64,000 nucleotides of DNA from Blautia faecis. GTDB taxonomy: Bacteria; Bacillota; Clostridia; Lachnospirales; Lachnospiraceae. The stretch spans positions 9,607-73,606 of the forward strand of contig NZ_JAJCIA010000022.1 in NCBI RefSeq assembly GCF_020554845.1. The letters run 5' to 3'. A program made the position numbers and the translations under genes. Shown piece by piece: positions 62,301 through 64,000 of the stretch (its first letter is position 1; every line of letters starts with the position of its first letter). The notes beneath the pieces are model-generated. The model was not told the DNA's origin. It ran no database searches and was given only the letters and a program-made list of their open reading frames with translations.

Positions 62301-64000
62301 GGTAATCTCGGTGGTCTCTGGCTGATGAGTGTTAATGAAATTATAGCCATCACTCTCGGTTGTGTAGCCATCGACTGCATCCTCAGTTACGGTGTAAGTG
62401 ATTTCCTGTCCGTTTGCATATTTCGGAAGGTCTGTGAAGCTGTAGCTCCAGTTTCCGTCTGCATCAGCACTTACACTCTGGCTCTTAAGCTTAGTTCCGT
62501 CTGCAAAAAGGTTTACGGTAATGCTCTCTGGACGTTTTCCATCCTGATTATCTGCATCTTTCCAGGTCTTGGTTCCGGTGATGGAAGTAAGCTCTGGAGT
62601 ATGAGTGTTGGTCAGAGTGGTTACCGTTTCGTTCTTGGAAGTTCCTGTCAAGCTGTAGCCTTCTGGAACATTAACCTCGGTCCAGGTGTAGGTGATATAC
62701 TCTCCATCTGCTTTTTCCGGAAGACCAGTTATCGTCTGTGTCCAGTTGTTCGCAGCAGTAAGAGTAACAGTTTTGTTAGTTGGCGTTCCATTTGCAAGGA
62801 GAGCTACGGTAATGCTCTCTGGACGAATGCCATCCTGGTTGTCAGCATCATCCCAGATCTTGGTTACAGACGCGCTGGTCTCACCTGGGGTGTAGCTGTT
62901 GGTGATGTTGTAATTATCATCAATAGTTGTTGTATAACCAGGTACGGTAAGCTCGCTTACCGTGTAGGTAATTTCCTGACCATTTGCATATTTCGGCAGA
63001 TCGGTGAAGCTGTAGGTCCAGTTATCGTCAGCTGTTACGGTCTTGGTGTCTGTAATTATGCCATTTGCAAGAAGGTTGACGGTGATGCTCTTTGGACGTT
63101 TGCCATCCTGGTTGTTGGAATCGTTCCAGGTTTTGGTTCCGGTGATGTCGAGGGTTGCTGGTTTATGAGTGTTGGTGATGTTGTAGCCGCTTACGCTTGT
63201 TTCATAACCAGCTACCGCACTCTCAGTTACTGTATAAGTGATTTTTCCTTTTGCATCATACTGCGGCAGGTTCTTGAAGACATAGTTCCAGTTTCCAGCC
63301 TCATCAGGAGTTACCACCTGACTTGCAGCTTCTGTTCCATTTGCAAAAAGTTTTACAGTGATACTTGCTGGTCTGATTCCGTCCTGGTTGTCTGCATCAT
63401 TCCAGGTCTTAGAGCCGCTGATATCAATTACTCCTTTATAAATGTTTTCAAAAGCAATTGCATCAACAGTATAATCACCTTTCTTGATCGTCTTGCTTAC
63501 CTTCAGTTTTCCGTTTCCTGCATCTACTACAGTTACTTCAACAGTATACTCAGTAGTATCATAAGTAACTTCGGTATTCTCTCTCTGAACTTCTGATACT
63601 GTGTAAACATGAGTTCCAACATCTTTAAGAGTATAATTGAGCGGACTGAATGTTACATTTCCATCTGCATCGTTGGCAACGGTCTGAATAGTCTCTCCGT
63701 TCTTGTCCTTCAGCACGAAGTTAAAGGCATCAGCTTCAAGAGCTTTGTTCTTCAGAGTCTTACTTGCCTCCAATGTCAGAGATCCCTTTGCGTCGTAGGT
63801 ATTGTCGAATATAAGCTCCTGACTATCCTCAGCAAAAGCTGCACTCATTATTCCAGTTGCCTGGTCATAGCTTACAATTACTTTCACAGTAAAGATACTG
63901 TTATCGTAAGTTACACCATTTACAGTATAGTTATTCTCAGCGGTCGCTCCCTCCGGGATCACCTCGTTTACGGTGTACTCATAGGTCTTCTCGGATTCAT
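59358..64000 (-). CDS. Giant CnaB-repeat surface adhesin with sortase signal, N-terminus outside window (partial)
   Basis: At least 1547 residues; the frame stays open to the window end. Order: a pilin-like isopeptide domain (LEASKTLKNKALEADAFNFV, ending FENIYK), nine CnaB domains of about 92-95 residues each starting with (T/S)KTW and containing RPESITV and YTVTE, two SpaA-like domains (SKVDITDQKELAGAHIQILD), two further domains of the DUF7601 type (ITKKVLGADGGTRNSNEVFY), a TPTPTPTP and Gly/Ser/His stalk, then SPKTGDD, a hydrophobic segment and RRRRRNKRQ. SPKTG replaces LPxTG, common in Clostridia. It should be covalently fixed to the wall, with Lys-Asn isopeptide bonds giving strength, and bind host or microbial surfaces. 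Confidence 0.93.
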   Translation of the reverse strand, partial: ESEKTYEYTVNEVIPEGATAENNYTVNGVTYDNSIFTVKVIVSYDQATGIMSAAFAEDSQELIFDNTYDAKGSLTLEASKTLKNKALEADAFNFVLKDKNGETIQTVANDADGNVTFSPLNYTLKDVGTHVYTVSEVQRENTEVTYDTTEYTVEVTVVDAGNGKLKVSKTIKKGDYTVDAIAFENIYKGVIDISGSKTWNDADNQDGIRPASITVKLFANGTEAASQVVTPDEAGNWNYVFKNLPQYDAKGKITYTVTESAVAGYETSVSGYNITNTHKPATLDITGTKTWNDSNNQDGKRPKSITVNLLANGIITDTKTVTADDNWTYSFTDLPKYANGQEITYTVSELTVPGYTTTIDDNYNITNSYTPGETSASVTKIWDDADNQDGIRPESITVALLANGTPTNKTVTLTAANNWTQTITGLPEKADGEYITYTWTEVNVPEGYSLTGTSKNETVTTLTNTHTPELTSITGTKTWKDADNQDGKRPESITVNLFADGTKLKSQSVSADADGNWSYSFTDLPKYANGQEITYTVTEDAVDGYTTESDGYNFINTHQPETTEITGTKTWNDANNQDGKRPESITVILLANGTEKTRQAVTADEVGNWTYTFKDLPKYANGQEITYTVAEEEVTDYTTTYDGSNITNSYTPGKTSATVTKIWNDAENQDGKRPESITVSLLADGKETGKTVTLSVENNWKQTISDLPEKADGKAIEYTWTEETLPEGYELTDNSKNGTVTTLTNTYAPETTSITVTKTWDDADNQDGKRPESIIVNLLANGEIVASQTVKADEAGNWTYTFKDLPKYANGKEITYTVTEEAVEGYETSVDGFNITNTYTTETTEVKGSKTWNDADNQDGKRPERITVRLLANGEEKDSQTVTADENGNWTYSFEKLPKYEAGKEIVYTVTEDAVADYTTEITGYDITNSYAPGKTSVTVTKAWADNDDRGGHRPKEIKVQLKADGENSGEEIILNAENKWTYTWSELDEKRAGKDIVYTVEEIGKIAGYISTVTGNATEGFIITNTITSVKISKVDITDQKELAGAHIQILDKDGNVVDEWDSTWESHEVTGLKTGEKYTLRETVAPDGYTITADTVFSLKEDGTLDKDNTSTTISADGTLLVEDSRTSVKVSKVDISDGKELEGAHIQIIDQDGNVVDEWDSTKEAHVTEKLKTGKIYTLRETVAPDGYLLTSDTTFVLKEDGTVDAEKTTAVSKDGVLLVQDKLATSASIAVTKKLTYIGEGLAARNQTFYVALYSDKECTQRVSDVKALVFKNADASTVVFSENIKAGKTYYIAECTQDGTSQTIGALADGTVYEAVFGNGNSTTVTEADGTTTVSFENVFSSFPPDGFYKQGQLTITKKVLGADGGTRNSNEVFYAGIFDDAAHTQLSQQVEQNIIKLDMDGGYEVSEIINVGLAQSGAKVTLYVTETDSNGKPIAGSEGFGYKVTVSADSVTFDETNMTAEVVITNQEESTVTETPTPTPTPSSDGGNSGGSEDHSGGYGGGKSPKTGDDTPIGTYLMLLLAAAMLAAETERRRRRNKRQ

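Noticed and set aside
60792..63596. A 934-codon open frame on the plus strand inside the adhesin gene
   Set aside because: It is antisense to the CnaB repeats. The repeated codon pattern of the adhesin keeps the opposite frame free of stops; the product is an odd Cys/Phe/Val-rich string with no family and no ribosome site.

Overview
The window looks like a chromosomal segment of a strictly anaerobic gut Lachnospiraceae bacterium, most likely Blautia or a close relative (inference from gene content and sequence style, not from a marker gene). The signs are a dense set of plant- and host-glycan hydrolases, RbsB/MsmE-type sugar importers, YesMN-type two-component regulators, a flavodiiron protein carrying its own rubredoxin, and large sortase-anchored CnaB adhesins. 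Most genes lie on the minus strand. I found no tRNA, rRNA, CRISPR array, prophage or transposase.

Layout. 1-420: end of a GNAT acetyltransferase. 558-15693 (minus): a glycan island with GH31, GH1, GH2 mannosidase-like, GH13_4 amylosucrase-like and GH32 enzymes, an MsmEFG-like sugar ABC importer and a LacI regulator whose likely operator overlaps the -35 of both its own promoter and the importer promoter. 15792-18638: small coiled-coil protein, FtsH and a DUF308/HdeD-like membrane protein in one operon. 19176-20594: TetR regulator and a membrane protein. 21004-22346 (plus): thiE overlapping a HAD phosphatase gene. 22635-27094: sbcC and sbcD. 27195-31292: J-domain protein, tiny membrane protein and phosphoglucomutase, with a strange 18-19 bp periodic array between the first two. 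31799-32404 (plus): thrH.

32566-39855 (minus): a ribose cassette (rbsB, DUF2291 lipoprotein, rbsA, rbsC, rbsD, LacI, and a separate rbsK). 40067-49398 (minus): a YesMN-type two-component system followed by a second RbsABC-like importer with two different permeases and a nucleoside hydrolase. Together these two blocks suggest import of ribose or a ribonucleoside, cleavage to the free sugar, anomer conversion and phosphorylation. 49516-52178: a Crp/Fnr regulator divergent from a flavodiiron protein, with a Crp/Fnr-type palindrome centred at about -41.5 of the flavodiiron promoter. 52310-54862: a pair of U32-family proteins resembling UbiU/UbiV. 55018-58190: GH36 alpha-galactosidase divergent from an AraC regulator. 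58261-64000: a small acidic secreted protein and the 3' part of a giant CnaB adhesin with a sortase signal.

The non-coding part is unusually rich in palindromic, MITE-like repeats: at least two families with terminal inverted repeats, solo ends and one chimera, plus several other palindromic elements. In three cases (sbcC, the sugar lacI, the GH36 gene) the stop codon lies inside the end of such a repeat. The best candidates for undescribed biology are this repeat and stop-codon association, the periodic array upstream of the J-domain gene, and the U32 pair in an organism not expected to make ubiquinone.
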